Source: Culex pipiens pallens
Lineage: Eukaryota > Arthropoda > Insecta > Diptera > Culicidae
Direction of reading: 5' to 3'
Length of the DNA stretch: 64,000 nucleotides
Assembly (NCBI RefSeq): GCF_016801865.2
Contig: NC_068938.1
Span: 90,048,221-90,112,220, forward strand
Below, one piece after another: positions 1 to 10,267 of the stretch; position 1 is the stretch's first letter, and the number at the start of each line of letters is the position of its first letter. Made by a program: the position numbers and the translations under genes. The notes under the pieces are model-generated. The model was not told where the DNA came from, searched no databases, and saw only the letters and a list, made by a program, of their open reading frames with translations.

Positions 1-756
1 CCGGTCTCCGCCCCACACGGGGCGCCCCTCGCTCAGTACAATACAAACATACTTAGATAATTTTCGTTTACTTTTTTTCCTCATTTCGGCTACATCTCTC
101 ATCAATGAAAATAACCAAACAAACAAAAAAAAACAACCAAAACTGACAAATCCAACTCTCCAACCATGCGTGTCTCCATCATCCAAAATCAATCAAATCG
201 AAAAATGAATGAAAATAAACTCGTTGAAATTTGACGTTTCGGCTGATTTTACTCGGGCAAATGCGATACATTTTTGTGTTTGGATTTTGTCAAAAACGTC
301 GCGACGTCGCCCCCCTCGTAAATGTAAGTGACAAGTGTCTACGTCGAGCGCATTTTTGTTGAAGCTCAACTTTTTTGTAGAACTTTTGATTTCGATAGTG
401 TACACAATTTTTTTGTTCCACAAACGTAGATGGTAGTGTCGAAAGTATTTTGTTTTGTATTTTGACAGATGAAAGCAACATTTTGTTCGACATTTTTTTT
501 TTTGTTTTCAAATTGATCACACCATTTTTGTGTAGGTACAATTAGAGGAAAAGTTTTTTTTCGAGAACGATTTTTGCTTTCAATTTTATCTCGCCGCGCA
601 ATAAAGCTGCCAGCATGAAAGGTGTCACAACTTTTTTGAAACAAACAACATTCTCTCTCTCTCTCTTTTTCTCTCTTGCTTCGATCTTTCTCCCCTTCTT
701 CCCAACGCGGCAAATCGAAAAATCGCACTAAAATCGCGAACAAAACCGAATCGCAG
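1..756 (+). other. Lar intron, 5' edge of window
   Basis: This is non-coding intron upstream of the FN3-2 exon. The first 35 bases are GC-rich and composition drops sharply to AT-rich at a GTACAA motif (36-41). That could be the last bases of an upstream exon, but no frame matches the expected end of Lar FN3-1, so no exon is called. Around 648-705 there is a long CT-rich tract. No supported gene was seen on either strand. Confidence 0.5.
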
Positions 757-780
757 GTGATTCTGCGTATGGAGGCTCCA
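757..780 (+). CDS. Possible 24-nt Lar microexon
   Basis: A CAG acceptor (754-756) is followed after exactly 24 nt by a perfect GTAAGT donor (781-786). The exon at 8729 starts with the last two bases of a codon, so its upstream partner must end in phase 1. A 24-nt insert keeps that phase. Read in phase 1 the segment has no stop and would add eight residues (Ser or similar, then DSAYGGS) between FN3-1 and FN3-2. LAR-family receptors are known to use mini-exons. I do not know this one from any Lar, and the polypyrimidine tract lies 50-100 nt upstream rather than next to the acceptor. It may be only a chance pair of splice motifs. Confidence 0.3.
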
Positions 781-1348
781 GTAAGTAAACGAACTTTTTT
801 GGCGTAAAAACGTTTTTTCCACTTTCCCTAAGTAGAATTTTTCTAGGTGATATTTTGAGCTAAAGTTTTTTGTTTCGTGAATTTTTTATTCCTCCAACTT
901 TTTTTTGCAATACCTGGCGGAACAATGAGAAGAATAATAAAAAAAAATCGAATATAAAATCCCAGAAAACATCACCAAGGAAAAAAGTGCAACGACAGCC
1001 GATTTTCCCTTTCCGCGAACAGCCGTTACTTGTTATTGGTTATTTTTCTTCAATTTTTATGTCCGTTCCGTTATCTATTTGCCCCGTTCAATTTACATTT
1101 CCATTTTCATAAAAAAAAGAAACCGGTAAAAGGGAAAGAGTGCCCGGAAGGAAAAACTTTTCCGCCGTGAAAAACACCGAAGAATCGTCGCGAATGCAAC
1201 TTTCCCGTTTTGTTTCCCTTTTTTGCAAAAGATTTCTCCTTTCTTACTCTTCTTTTTGTTCGCTGTCTCAGTTGCTGTGTCTCTATTTGTGAATCTTTTA
1301 CTAGTGCTGCTACGAGCAGCAAATATTCAATTTCCCAAAAGAGGAAAA
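781..1348 (+). other. Intron stretch before the LTR element
   Basis: AT-rich intron with long A and T runs. Short open frames on both strands are low-complexity (Lys/Phe/Ser-rich) and match no family I recognise. It ends at the CTTTT (1349-1353) that is the left target duplication of the BEL/Pao insertion. Confidence 0.6.
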
Positions 1349-1353
1349 CTTTT
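1349..1353. repeat. Left 5-bp target-site duplication (CTTTT)
   Basis: CTTTT directly precedes the LTR at 1354 and recurs at 4310-4314, directly after the LTR end at 4309. BEL/Pao integrases usually leave duplications of 4-6 bp, so the size fits. Confidence 0.85.
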
Positions 1354-1737
1354 TGTTCGGGCCAGACTCGGCCCCACGAATTCGACGAAGTTGGCACCAC
1401 CCAAATCTTGGCGGGCCGGAGCGGAAAGCGACGATAGAAACTTTCGGCGGACTGTGGACTGTTGGACGTGGCCGTGGGCGAAGGAAAAACACCTTATTTG
1501 ATAAACTAAATTTACTGAACTAAAGCGTTACATGTTATCGCGGTGACTGTTGAAAAAAGACTGCTGCCGTCAAACGCACGCGCGCGCCCTCGTTCTCCTT
1601 TCGCGCGCTTTTTTTTCCTCGTTCGATCGCAGCAACCGGGTGCCGTTGCGCGCAAACGTCACAGGATGGATTGCAGCAAACTGTCAAACCTCGTTGACCA
1701 GTGTTGCCGATCTTCTCGACGCGTTGGGGCTCCAACA
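1354..1737 (-). repeat. 3' LTR of BEL/Pao element
   Basis: 384 bp, starting TGTTCGGG and ending TCCAACA on the + strand. It matches the copy at 3927-4309 almost base for base. The differences are in the T-run near 1609-1618 and a C/T change near 1675. The element's ORF stops inside this LTR (stop near 1684). Confidence 0.92.
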
Positions 1738-3765
1738 TCCTCCCCCCGGGCTGGGGGAACGCCCAGCCGAAGCTCTCTCCAACGCAGTCGCAGCGTGCGC
1801 GAACTCCGGACAAGTGACGGATATCCCAGCACCTCCGACGACAACCCAACCCAGGTGAGTCTCACTCAGTTCCGGGTAGTTGTCCCACATATGTACGAAA
1901 CCTCGCTTCAGCAGGCGGAAGTACAAGGATGCACCGACAAGCATGTCAATGCGGTCTGGAATATGGAACTTGGGATCGGCCAACTGAACACCCTTTGGAA
2001 TTGGCCAATCGTTGGCATTGACCTGTGACGCAGGAACCCTGCCTGTCACTCTCGGGACGACCAAGCACTCCACGTCCGCCGTGAAGGCGCTGTACCGGGA
2101 CTGGAGCTGCACGGTTACTGACTCTTTGGTGTTTATCGTTTTGCCTCCGATACCGCAGATCGGGACGTGCGCTGGAATCCTTTTCAGGTTGAGACGATTC
2201 GCCATCGAGGTGGACATCAAATTTACCTGCGAACCGCAGTCCAATAGGATGCGACACGGCACAGGTCGGTTGTTTTCGTCGCGCAGATCGACGATTGCGG
2301 TTTGAAGCATCGGAGTAGGGCTGTCGTTCACTTTCGCTGGCGGAAGTGGTTCAACGAGTCGGCGCATAGCAGGAGCTGGTCTCTGCGGCGCGGTTGACTT
2401 CCGGTAGAAGTCGTGCAGTAGAGTGTGGTGTCTGCGTTGGCACTTACCACACGAGCTCTTTCGTCTGCATTTCTTAGCGCCGTGCCCAGCGCGCAGGCAG
2501 TTGAAGCAGACGCACTTTTCTCTGACCTTTTCCATGCGCTGGCACACCGTCAGACTGTGGAACGCCGCACACTTGAAGGTCAGATGACGTTCGTTGCAGA
2601 AATCGCACTTGGGTCCCGGAAGCGACGTGATAGCTGTGTTGGCGATCTGGTACGATTCATTGTTGGTTGGCTTGGAATCTGCTCGATGATGTTGCGTGGG
2701 TGCTGCCTCGTTGGTGCTATCGCATCGTTCCAAAACCGAAATACGATCTTTAAGGGTTTTAATCATCTCGTCGTACTTCGGCAGGACACCTTTCGCGACC
2801 GTAGACTCCCATACTTTCCTGGTTTCGTCATCTAGGGCGTGGCCCAGGAGGTAGACGACGAATTGTTCCGATACTCCAGTAAACTCTTGGCCGAGGTACT
2901 TTAGATTCTCGACGTTCCCAACGACGGAGTCCATCAGGGCCCGCAGTTCCAAGTGGTCTTGGCAGAACAGCTTCTTCACCTTGAGCAGACCTCCAATGTG
3001 AAGGTCCACCATCCTGCGCTTGTCTTCGTAATGTTCCGTTAGCTGGTTCCAGGCATGGGTGTAGTTCCCATCCTGGATGGTCTTGGCGTCTATGAACCCG
3101 GACGCTTCACCAACCAGAGCCTTCTCGAGGTGATACAGTTTGATCCGGTCAGACTCATTCGCCTTATCCACGACGTCGACGAACATCACCTTGAACTTCT
3201 CCCAGTTCTCGTACCTACCATCGAAAGATGGGATAATCCGTGGGAGGGGTTGTTGAATCACGATGGGCCGATGGTCGTTTCGTTCAGCGAGGGCGGACGA
3301 TGCAGGTTGAACAGCTCCTACGTTCCAACCCCCGAGCGCCATCGCCAGCTGATCGAATAAGGCCTCGAACTCCACGGCCACCATCTTGTGCTCGGTCCGC
3401 TTCTCCGGATCAGCCCGGTAGATGCGTTCTTTGATGGCGGCGAACGCGGTGAAACAAGTATCCAGCCTCCAGCGGTGAACCTTCGCGGCAGCTTCGGTTC
3501 GCTCCTCGACGAGAGTCGCGTCGATCTTAACCTTGAGCTGATCGAGCACATCCTGCTGGTCTTTCCGAAGAAAGTGCAGGTTTTCTAGATCTTCTTCTTC
3601 CTGGGCTTCCTTCTTCAATGGTGTGCGTTGCACTTTGGGGCCCATTTTAACTTTTTCACACTTTTGCTGTTCTTTCGGGTCAGGTTTCACTTTTTTCACA
3701 CTGGGTGACACTGTTTGTCTTTCCGTGGTCGGTTTTAGGCCGGTTTGCCTTCCCGAAGGTTCCAC
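1684..3765 (-). CDS. BEL/Pao Gag-protease polyprotein, pol missing
   Basis: 693 codons, one open frame. Residues 1-100 are charged and Lys/Glu-rich. About 165-350 is the BEL/Pao Gag region, with the typical FDGRYENWEKF stretch near 181-191. Two zinc-knuckle-like Cys/His clusters follow: a first near 387-399 and a perfect CX2CX4HX4C at 420-433. About 485-645 is the retropepsin-like domain found in BEL/Pao, with active-site motif LLDCGS at 507-512 (Asp509). Gag packages the RNA and the protease matures it. In full-length relatives the frame continues into reverse transcriptase. Here it ends about 50 residues after the protease, running into the 3' LTR, so pol was deleted. ATG 3765 lies about 160 bp inside the 5' LTR and is a plausible start. 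The frame is intact, which fits a young element. Confidence 0.9.
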   Translation of the reverse strand: MEPSGRQTGLKPTTERQTVSPSVKKVKPDPKEQQKCEKVKMGPKVQRTPLKKEAQEEEDLENLHFLRKDQQDVLDQLKVKIDATLVEERTEAAAKVHRWRLDTCFTAFAAIKERIYRADPEKRTEHKMVAVEFEALFDQLAMALGGWNVGAVQPASSALAERNDHRPIVIQQPLPRIIPSFDGRYENWEKFKVMFVDVVDKANESDRIKLYHLEKALVGEASGFIDAKTIQDGNYTHAWNQLTEHYEDKRRMVDLHIGGLLKVKKLFCQDHLELRALMDSVVGNVENLKYLGQEFTGVSEQFVVYLLGHALDDETRKVWESTVAKGVLPKYDEMIKTLKDRISVLERCDSTNEAAPTQHHRADSKPTNNESYQIANTAITSLPGPKCDFCNERHLTFKCAAFHSLTVCQRMEKVREKCVCFNCLRAGHGAKKCRRKSSCGKCQRRHHTLLHDFYRKSTAPQRPAPAMRRLVEPLPPAKVNDSPTPMLQTAIVDLRDENNRPVPCRILLDCGSQVNLMSTSMANRLNLKRIPAHVPICGIGGKTINTKESVTVQLQSRYSAFTADVECLVVPRVTGRVPASQVNANDWPIPKGVQLADPKFHIPDRIDMLVGASLYFRLLKRGFVHMWDNYPELSETHLGWVVVGGAGISVTCPEFAHAATALERASAGRSPSPGGGCWSPNASRRSATLVNEV
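1738..1747 (-). other. Polypurine tract of BEL/Pao element
   Basis: Read on the element (minus) strand this is GGGGGGAGGA immediately before the 3' LTR. That is the expected place and composition for the plus-strand primer used in reverse transcription. Confidence 0.75.
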
Positions 3766-3906
3766 GGAACGGTCCGTGTGCCAAGGCCGGTATGCCTTGC
3801 ACTTTCACTCGCGGCGGAAGCCGTTTGTAACCCGTAACACTGTTCGCGTTGAGGCCGGTTTGCCTCCTCACTTCACTAGTCTTTCCTCCGTCCACACCGG
3901 TAGTCC

Positions 3907-3925
3907 AATCCGGCTCGAAGGACCA
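3907..3925 (-). other. Primer-binding site, tRNA-Tyr
   Basis: The + strand here reads like the 3' end of a eukaryotic tRNA-Tyr including CCA (…CCGGCTCGAAGGACCA). The element strand is therefore complementary to about 19 nt of that tRNA. It sits one base from the 5' LTR edge at 3927, as expected for minus-strand priming. The tRNA was assigned from recalled tRNA-Tyr sequence. Confidence 0.75.
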
Positions 3926-3926
3926 A

Positions 3927-4309
3927 TGTTCGGGCCAGACTCGGCCCCACGAATTCGACGAAGTTGGCACCACCCAAATCTTGGCGGGCCGGAGCGGAAA
4001 GCGACGATAGAAACTTTCGGCGGACTGTGGACTGTTGGACGTGGCCGTGGGCGAAGGAAAAACACCTTATTTGATAAACTAAATTTACTGAACTAAAGCG
4101 TTACATGTTATCGCGGTGACTGTTGAAAAAAGACTGCTGCCGTCAAACGCACGCGCGCGCCCTCGTTCTCCTTTCGCGCGCTTTTTCCGCTCGTTCGATC
4201 GCAGCAACCGGGTGCCGTTGCGCGCAAACGTCACAGGATGGATTGTAGCAAACTGTCAAACCTCGTTGACCAGTGTTGCCGATCTTCTCGACGCGTTGGG
4301 GCTCCAACA
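3927..4309 (-). repeat. 5' LTR of BEL/Pao element
   Basis: 383 bp, about 99% identical to 1354-1737 and one base shorter in the T-run. It should carry the element promoter on the minus strand. No clear TATA box was identified. Confidence 0.92.
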
Positions 4310-4314
4310 CTTTT

Positions 4315-6219
4315 GTTTTAGTCTTATGGCGCTTTTTAGTTTTTCTTTTTGGCCCCTACACCTCACTTTTCCACCACCACCATCTGTGTGAGTGTGAATG
4401 TTTTGCAACATTTCCATTCCGGTTGACCCCCCTCCCCTCCTTCCCCTTCCCATTGCTTAAATCTAATAAGATGTTTATTTTATTTCAACGGATTTTTCCT
4501 CTGCTTTTCCTTTCGAGTGGGTCAAAATGGGAGTTTTCCCAACTCCACCAGCCAAAATTGGCGATGGTGGTCATCGTCATTGTTGTTCAATTTCATGGTG
4601 CCATTTCAGGGGTTTTTTTTTCTTCTTCGTTCACTCCTCTCCAAACTGCCGTTGCCGTTTCAGCAATTTATTTCAAGAAACCAATTCAAAAATTTACATT
4701 TATTCTCCTCGTAAACTGCTTGTCCATCCGCACGGCGAACGGCAAATCGGAGCACGATTTGTTCGGTGGAAGTGGACCCGAACAAAGTTGTTATGGGTGG
4801 TTTTATTTGCACCCAGCACAGAGTGCGAACAAGAATGTGGAGTCTGTGTCTTTGGATACTGTGAATCGGAAAAGGTCGAGCCGTTTGCGATTAGTGGTGG
4901 GCAAAGTGTTTGCATAGTTTTTCTCGATAATTGAAATGCCTTTGGAAGTCTTTTGGTTTTGTAGCAAAGCTATAGGAAAGCAGTCATTTAATTGTTGTTG
5001 TTGATACTCAAAATAAATCTTGAAACATATTTAATATATTACTTCTCGTGATTTACTTCAAGATTTTATCAAACGAAGCCCGTCATTTGTTTTGAATAAA
5101 AAATTTATATTGAAATTTAATTACAACCTTATAAATTCTCTACGTTTTTGCAAATCGATCTATTCGCATTTTTTTTTTTTCAAATATAACAATATTCAAG
5201 CTTCCCTTATGTCAAAAGGAACGATGGCACATTATCAGTTTTGTGGGAATATTTGAAATGGAATGGGGTTTTGATAAAAACTCTCCCAGAAAGAGTAGGC
5301 ACATTGCAAACTTTTCAGTATTCATTTCATTTTAGAACAAAAAATATTCATTTCATTTTAGAAACTCTGGTTTCTGATTTTGTACCACCCTAAACATAAG
5401 TGAAAAATATGCCTTTTTAATTCATATAAAATATATTTGAAAAAATAAACAAACAGGAAGTTTTAATTAAAGTAGTTAAATATTAGAAAAAAAAATTCGC
5501 ATGTCTGTTTTTTTTTCTTAAAAGTTTTAGTAAAATACTACAAAATTGACGAGGAAACCAAAGCGATCAGGAATTTGTTTCTCATGAGACTTTATTTGGA
5601 ATATTTACAAACCCATTTTGTATGACAACCCCGCATAATTGTATGAAGATTTGTATAGAAAAACTGAAGCTGCAAATTGGTTTCTTTTGATATGGACACA
5701 CTTTAAATCACATAAAAAAAACAAAATTGAAAATCCCAAATGAAATTGGTTAAATTCTAAAGACTTACTCAACTATAAAAAAATGATACATAATCAAATA
5801 TATTAAAGGAACGACATTTCATTTCAATTTTTTTTTCTATATTTCTAAAATAAAAAAAAAATCAGCTTGAGTAGTAAAAAAATCTAGAATTTCTTCATGT
5901 GTCTGTTTTTTTTTTTCAGTGTTCACTACAACTTTGATGAGGACACCGAATCGATCAGAACATTATTTTTGTATCTGTAGATCAGTGTCGGTATCTGTAA
6001 TTTGGAATATTTACATGCCCATTTTTCCATGTCAATGGTTTCTTTTGGCAAAAAAATGCACGGACAAACTTTCATTCTATGAAAAAAAACAATATTGAAA
6101 ATGTCGAATATCATTAACCAATTTAGACTAAAAAAAAGCAGCATTTGGAGTATTCATAAAAAAAAATTGTTTGTAGGTATTCAAGAATATTCCATTCTAT
6201 TATTTTATTTCATTTCGAT
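4315..6219 (+). other. Lar intron, no gene seen
   Basis: AT-rich intron, T/C-rich from 4315 to about 4960 and A/T-rich afterwards. Near 5450-5960 there are two weakly similar blocks containing 'CATGTCTGTTTTTTTTT' and 'GAGGA(A/C)ACC(A/G)AA(G/T)CGATCAG'. They suggest an old duplicated repeat. No coding signal was seen. Confidence 0.55.
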
Positions 6220-6767
6220 GACCATAAAACGGGGTGACTTTGATAGCCGGCGTGACTTTGATAGGTTTGAGATTTTTCCGCTAAATGAAGAATACAAATA
6301 AAATACGTACGGAATGGTCTGGAATCATACTGACCGTGGTAGAGAAGTGTTCAAAGTACCTCAAGAAGAACTTTTCATAAAATTTTGAAAAGTTTAAAAA
6401 GTTAGTTAACTATAATTAAGAAAATGTTAATGAATAGCATTATTTAAATCTTCTCAAAGTGTCATGATTTTCTAAATGAACATGAATTTTGAAAGTGATG
6501 GTATATTTTACGTAAAAATAATGTTTGAACACCTTAAATCTGTTTTTGACAAGAAAAACTATGACTATCAAAGTCAAACTAAGAATTTTTCGCGTAACTT
6601 TTTAACTTTTTAAACAGTAAAAACTCTTTTTCAAAATTGGTGTATGGACCTTGTGTGGGCTATCCAGTACATGTTTTAAAAATAATTATTTTAAGATAAA
6701 CCTTACCAGTTGGAAAATATTCCAAAAATAAATTGAAATCCTATCAAGGTCACCCCGGTTTACGGTA
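6220..6767. mobile_element. MITE-like element with imperfect TIRs
   Basis: The left end reads CCATAAAACGGGGTGACTTT and the right end is its imperfect inverse (CACCCCGGTTTACGGTA). Length is about 548 bp with no coding content. The ACCGT…GGGG end type resembles the short MITEs at 25287, 26484 and 62056. This is a non-autonomous DNA-transposon relic; the superfamily is unassigned. Confidence 0.6.
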
Positions 6768-6901
6768 TTTTCATCTTCTTTTATTAAATTCGAAGAAATT
6801 CATAGAAAAAGAACAAATTAGCATGTATTACAGAATTTTAGAGCCTTTTTACATGCACTTTAATCATAAAGATAACGAGGTCACTCTTGGCCAACTCAAG
6901 G

Positions 6902-7106
6902 AGGTATTAGACTATGACAAACGAATACACTAACTCACACTTTTTCGTGTTTGACAGTTTTCCAAACTCGCAAACTTGTTTGTGGCAATCAAATCAAAAT
7001 GTAGGCAGGTTGACGTTTCTGCAAACAAATACAGGCAAAAGAAACAATGAAGGCAAGCTGTCAAAAAGTGCGAGTTTGTTTGTTTGTTTGTCATAGTCTT
7101 ATACCT
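6902..7106. mobile_element. 205-bp MITE with 21-bp TIRs
   Basis: The ends are inverted copies starting AGGTAT and running through GACTATGACAAAC, matching at 20 of 21 positions. The inside is also largely palindromic: CTCACACTTTTT near the left and AAAAAGTGCGAGTTTG near the right, plus GACAGTTTT/CTGTCAAAA. No ORF. A foldback MITE. Confidence 0.75.
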
Positions 7107-8728
7107 TCTTCACACAGCATTTGCCCCGACCTCTCTTCGATTTCCGTGAATCTATATCTTGTGACGGAGGGATGGGTACGACCCCTTTCATTCAGTGATT
7201 TGTATCGCGAACTGTGAAAGATCGAAAATTAAAAAAAAAAGCGTATTCCAAACAGATTTTTTTTTAGTTTTTAGATTACTTTTTTTAACTAAAGTAACGC
7301 TGCTATACTTTTTAGAGTGTACTAATCTTTTATAAAGTTGCAGGGCAGACAATTTGAAAAAAAAATATAAACATAGAGGCACGTGTATAAATCAGGTGGC
7401 CTTTTTTGGGGAAAACCGGCGAAAAACCACGCTCCGTACAAAAAAAATTAATTTTGTATATAGAAAAAACCACGCGGGGGAGGGGGTTGAAATTTTAATT
7501 TTGAATGCCACGTGGTTTATGCACGATCGATATGGGGTTTGTTTACATGTATTATATACATGTATTTTTTTCAAAGTTTGAAAACATAAAACTCAATAGT
7601 ATGCTGCTGAAAATATTTTTTGGTAAGGTCAGTAAATTTTACAAAAGAATAAGCCACACACAGTAAACAAACAAATTTGATAAATTCTTGTTAAACAAAA
7701 AATCATAATAAAGTTTCATTAGAATCATAGCATAATAATGATTGTTGCTATTTTGATTTAAGCCTTTTATACCTGATTCTCAAAATATTATTTTATCATA
7801 CGAAAAATATAGGCTTGTCTTTGATATTGGATCATCTGAACCATCAGAAGTTATGCGGTGAAAAAAATAAAATCACTTAATCCTTATAAATCCACATTAA
7901 TAAGGATTAGTGATTTTTGATCCTTATTTTGTTTAAAGTTTTTAAAATAAATTATATACAAACGATAATTTTTTTTTAATAATAATTTTATTGCTTTCGG
8001 TTCCTTATTTTAAATCAATTGTTGTCTCTGAACAGAACTTACGATTTAATCTAATCCCCTTTCAACTTGAAACCTTTTGTTCACTTTAATTCTCAAGCCT
8101 TCTTTTCCTCACCTAGAGAATCCTTCTCAAAACTTGATCCCTCACCTGCGTCCCGTGTAAATAGAAGTATAAAAAGAAAAAAAATCCTGTATTCCTCACT
8201 GCCGTGTGCCACTCGAGTCAAAAGCACTAAAGTTGCACTTTTTACAGAGCAAATATATTGTTACCAGTAACTACTTCTTCCTCCCTGTACTAGCACCTAG
8301 TACTACTATAGAAGGTAGTGCCGTGTTTTTTTTTCTGTCTCCTTTCTCGGTGCTGTTTTATTCCCACCGGGGTACAAGAAAACGATTTCCTTCGTTCATT
8401 TCTTTTGCTATTATTTTGTTTCTGTTCCCATCGTCGTCGTCGTCGTTGCTGCTGTCGTTGATATTTTACGTTCCAGTCGAGTTCTGTCGAATATCTCTCC
8501 CCCTCACCTCTCGTTTCGTTTCAGGAAAAGTGTTTTCGCTGGAAAAAAAACCACCACCTCGAAAACTGTCTCACTGTTTTTCCGTTTCCCATTTTGTTTG
8601 CGTGCCATTTTTTTTTTCTTTCTCGCTCGCTCTTTTTCGAAACTATATTCTCAATTTCTCTCCACCCCTCGATTTTTCCAACCTGCTCACCTCACGAATG
8701 TTTTTTCCTTCCCCTCATGATCTTCTAG
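7107..8728 (+). other. Lar intron, end of intron before FN3-2 exon
   Basis: Intron sequence. Near 7405-7540 it has a fragment of a common repeat with CCACGTGGTTTATGCACGAT, related to 60828-60900. From about 8060 it becomes T/C-rich and repeat-poor, with a CGTCGTCGTCGTTGCTGCTG stretch near 8432. It ends in TTCTAG (8723-8728), the acceptor of the FN3-2 exon. An open frame runs through from 8206 but looks like pyrimidine-rich intron, not Lar. Confidence 0.7.
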
Positions 8729-8829
8729 AAATGGAAAGTGCACCGAGGAACATTCAAGTGCGCCCGTTAAGTTCATCGACAATGGTTATCACCTGGGAGC
8801 CACCTGAGACGCCTAATGGACAAGTGACT
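8729..8829 (+). CDS. Lar receptor tyrosine phosphatase, FN3-2 exon 1
   Basis: 101 nt between acceptor TTCTAG and donor GTAAGT (8830-8835). It starts with two bases that complete a split codon, then gives 33 codons. They include MESAPRNIQVRPLSSSTMVI and the FN3 B-strand tryptophan (TWEPPETPNGQVT), ending in phase 0. This matches the Drosophila Lar segment after GETK nearly residue for residue, by recall. Lar is a cell-surface LAR-type receptor phosphatase acting in axon guidance, synapse growth and tissue polarity. This exon encodes the first half of its second FN3 repeat and is followed by a 4775-bp intron. Confidence 0.95.
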
Positions 8830-9655
8830 GTAAGTTTTTTTTTTTCTTTTTTTTCTATTTTTTTGTAACTTCTTCTTTTAGAACGACCCGGAAACGTCCT
8901 GCCCAATTTATATCAACTGTGTTTGTTAGAAAAGCACCAGTACGTTTGTGTGTGTGTGGGTGTTTGTGCCGAAGGCTGACACTTTGTAAGTGGTTAAATA
9001 TGTATGTTTGCCCCGGGGACGCCACAGTGGAAAAGCAAACATACATATACACTCGCGCACACATACACATGCAGGTACTGGGGATGCTGCTGACTCTTAC
9101 GGAACATTAGCTTTGTCTATTCTGGGATCTTGTTATGGGAATCGATTCGCTTCATTTGTTATATAAGTCAATTTTGAAATGGTTTTGAAGTTTAGAATTC
9201 TTAGCAAAACAGCATTTTCAGGGTTCCGCTGTAAAAAATAAGCTTATTTGTGCTCTCCTATGGAGAAGTATGAATTGAGGAACAATCAAAAATCAAAAGT
9301 ATTACCCACAGCGCCTGTCATGGTCGTCATTACGAAGCGACAGTCAGTGAACGCACACGAAGTTGAAACGAACAATAATCGAGCTTTACACTCAAGCTGT
9401 CGCCTGCCCGCATGCTCTTCTCTCTTTTTTGTCTCTTTGTTGCTCGCGTGGTGGTAGTGAGAGCAATCATTTGAATTCAGTGATCGTAATTTCGGTGGAA
9501 TGTCAAACGAACGTGCTTGGCGCGAATGTATTTCTTATGAGAGTCAATTTACTGTGACTTCGCGATGTGCTCATGCGTTCGTATGTAAACGAAAGAGAGC
9601 AAAGAGACAAAACCAGATTGTCGTAGTGAAGGCGATCGAAGTCGCAAAGCAACGC

Positions 9656-9806
9656 AATCCATTTTAACGTCCCCCGGGTCTTTTGTGGTCTCTGTTGCAA
9701 GTTTCTGCTCATTTCTAGGCGTCCGAAGGTTATGTGTGGTGAGACCCAAAACCTCTTCTACGCAAATGGACCGACGTTTTACTTCCCCATCCGATAGAAG
9801 GTCGAC
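9656..9806 (-). mobile_element. SINE fragment, minus strand
   Basis: The reverse complement carries GGAAGTAAAACGTCGGTCC and later GCAGAAACTTGCAACAGAG. The same phrases occur in the intact SINE at 21111-21509, which has ATGTCGGTCCC and AGAAACTTGCAATAGAGAC. Only the body and tail are present; the tRNA-like head is missing, so the copy is truncated. Confidence 0.7.
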
Positions 9807-9939
9807 AATCCCTAAAAATTTCGAACGGACATAAGCCCTGCATTATTTGGCTTTTCTGATGAGAAGAAATTTATTACAAAAGGTCGAAAAACATAAGGTC
9901 GAATGGATGAAAGGTACAATGCCAAAAGGTGGACAAAAT

Positions 9940-10171
9940 GAATCTATGACATTTCCCCGAAACCCATATTACCGAAGGGACATTTCCCCGAATGCCACTT
10001 CCCCGAAAAGACACTTCCCCTAATAGTCATTTCCCTGAATTCCATTTACCCGATTTTCCCATTTCCCCTAATCGTCCACATCCCTGAATGCCACTTTCCC
10101 GAATGGGCCACAATCCCGAATGCCACTTACCCGATTAGTCATATCCCTGAATAGTCATTTCCCTGAATGCC
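9940..10171. repeat. Degenerate minisatellite, CATTTCCCCGAATGC type
   Basis: About a dozen imperfect copies of a 15-21-bp phrase such as CATTTCCCCGAATGCCA, with variants CCCTGAAT, CCCTAAT and CCCGATT. It runs directly into the palindrome at 10172. An inverted block of the same motif lies at 11686-11888. Confidence 0.8.
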
Positions 10172-10267
10172 ATTTCCCCGAACGCGGTCAAGCGGAAATG
10201 CCCGGTGCCCCGGAGCGCGCGCGCTCCTGGGCACCGGGCATTTCCGCTTGACCGCGTTCGGGGAAAT
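10172..10267. repeat. 96-bp near-perfect palindrome (GC-rich hairpin)
   Basis: The two 48-nt arms around 10219/10220 are perfectly complementary except for one mismatched pair (10211/10228). The centre is GGAGCGCGCGCGCTCC and the outer ends are ATTTCCCCGAACGCGG and its inverse. It is strongly GC-rich in an AT-rich intron. As RNA or cruciform DNA it would form a very stable stem. Confidence 0.9.

Larger units (their letters stand above)
1354..4309 (-). mobile_element. Non-autonomous BEL/Pao LTR retrotransposon
   Basis: This is a 2956-bp element in minus orientation with two nearly identical LTRs (3927-4309 is the 5' LTR, 1354-1737 the 3' LTR). Both have TG...CA ends. The insertion is flanked by a perfect 5-bp duplication CTTTT at 1349-1353 and 4310-4314. 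A primer-binding site for tRNA-Tyr lies next to the 5' LTR and a purine-rich tract next to the 3' LTR. The single ORF encodes Gag plus aspartic protease of the BEL/Pao type. Reverse transcriptase, RNase H and integrase are absent, so it must have moved using enzymes from a full-length relative. The two LTRs differ at only about four positions plus one indel in 384 bp, so insertion was recent. It is antisense to Lar and inside its intron. Confidence 0.92.

Noticed and set aside
1..35. 3' end of the previous Lar exon
   Set aside because: GC-rich with a GTACAA motif after it, and one frame reads PVSAP, but the phase does not fit the exon at 8729 and the residues do not match the expected FN3-1 end.
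1543..2835. + strand frames over the BEL/Pao element
   Set aside because: They are shadows of the minus-strand Gag-protease ORF and the LTR.
8206..8728. Upstream extension of the FN3-2 exon as coding
   Set aside because: The frame is open by chance through T/C-rich intron; the protein there has no Lar similarity, and TTCTAG plus phase fits an acceptor at 8728.
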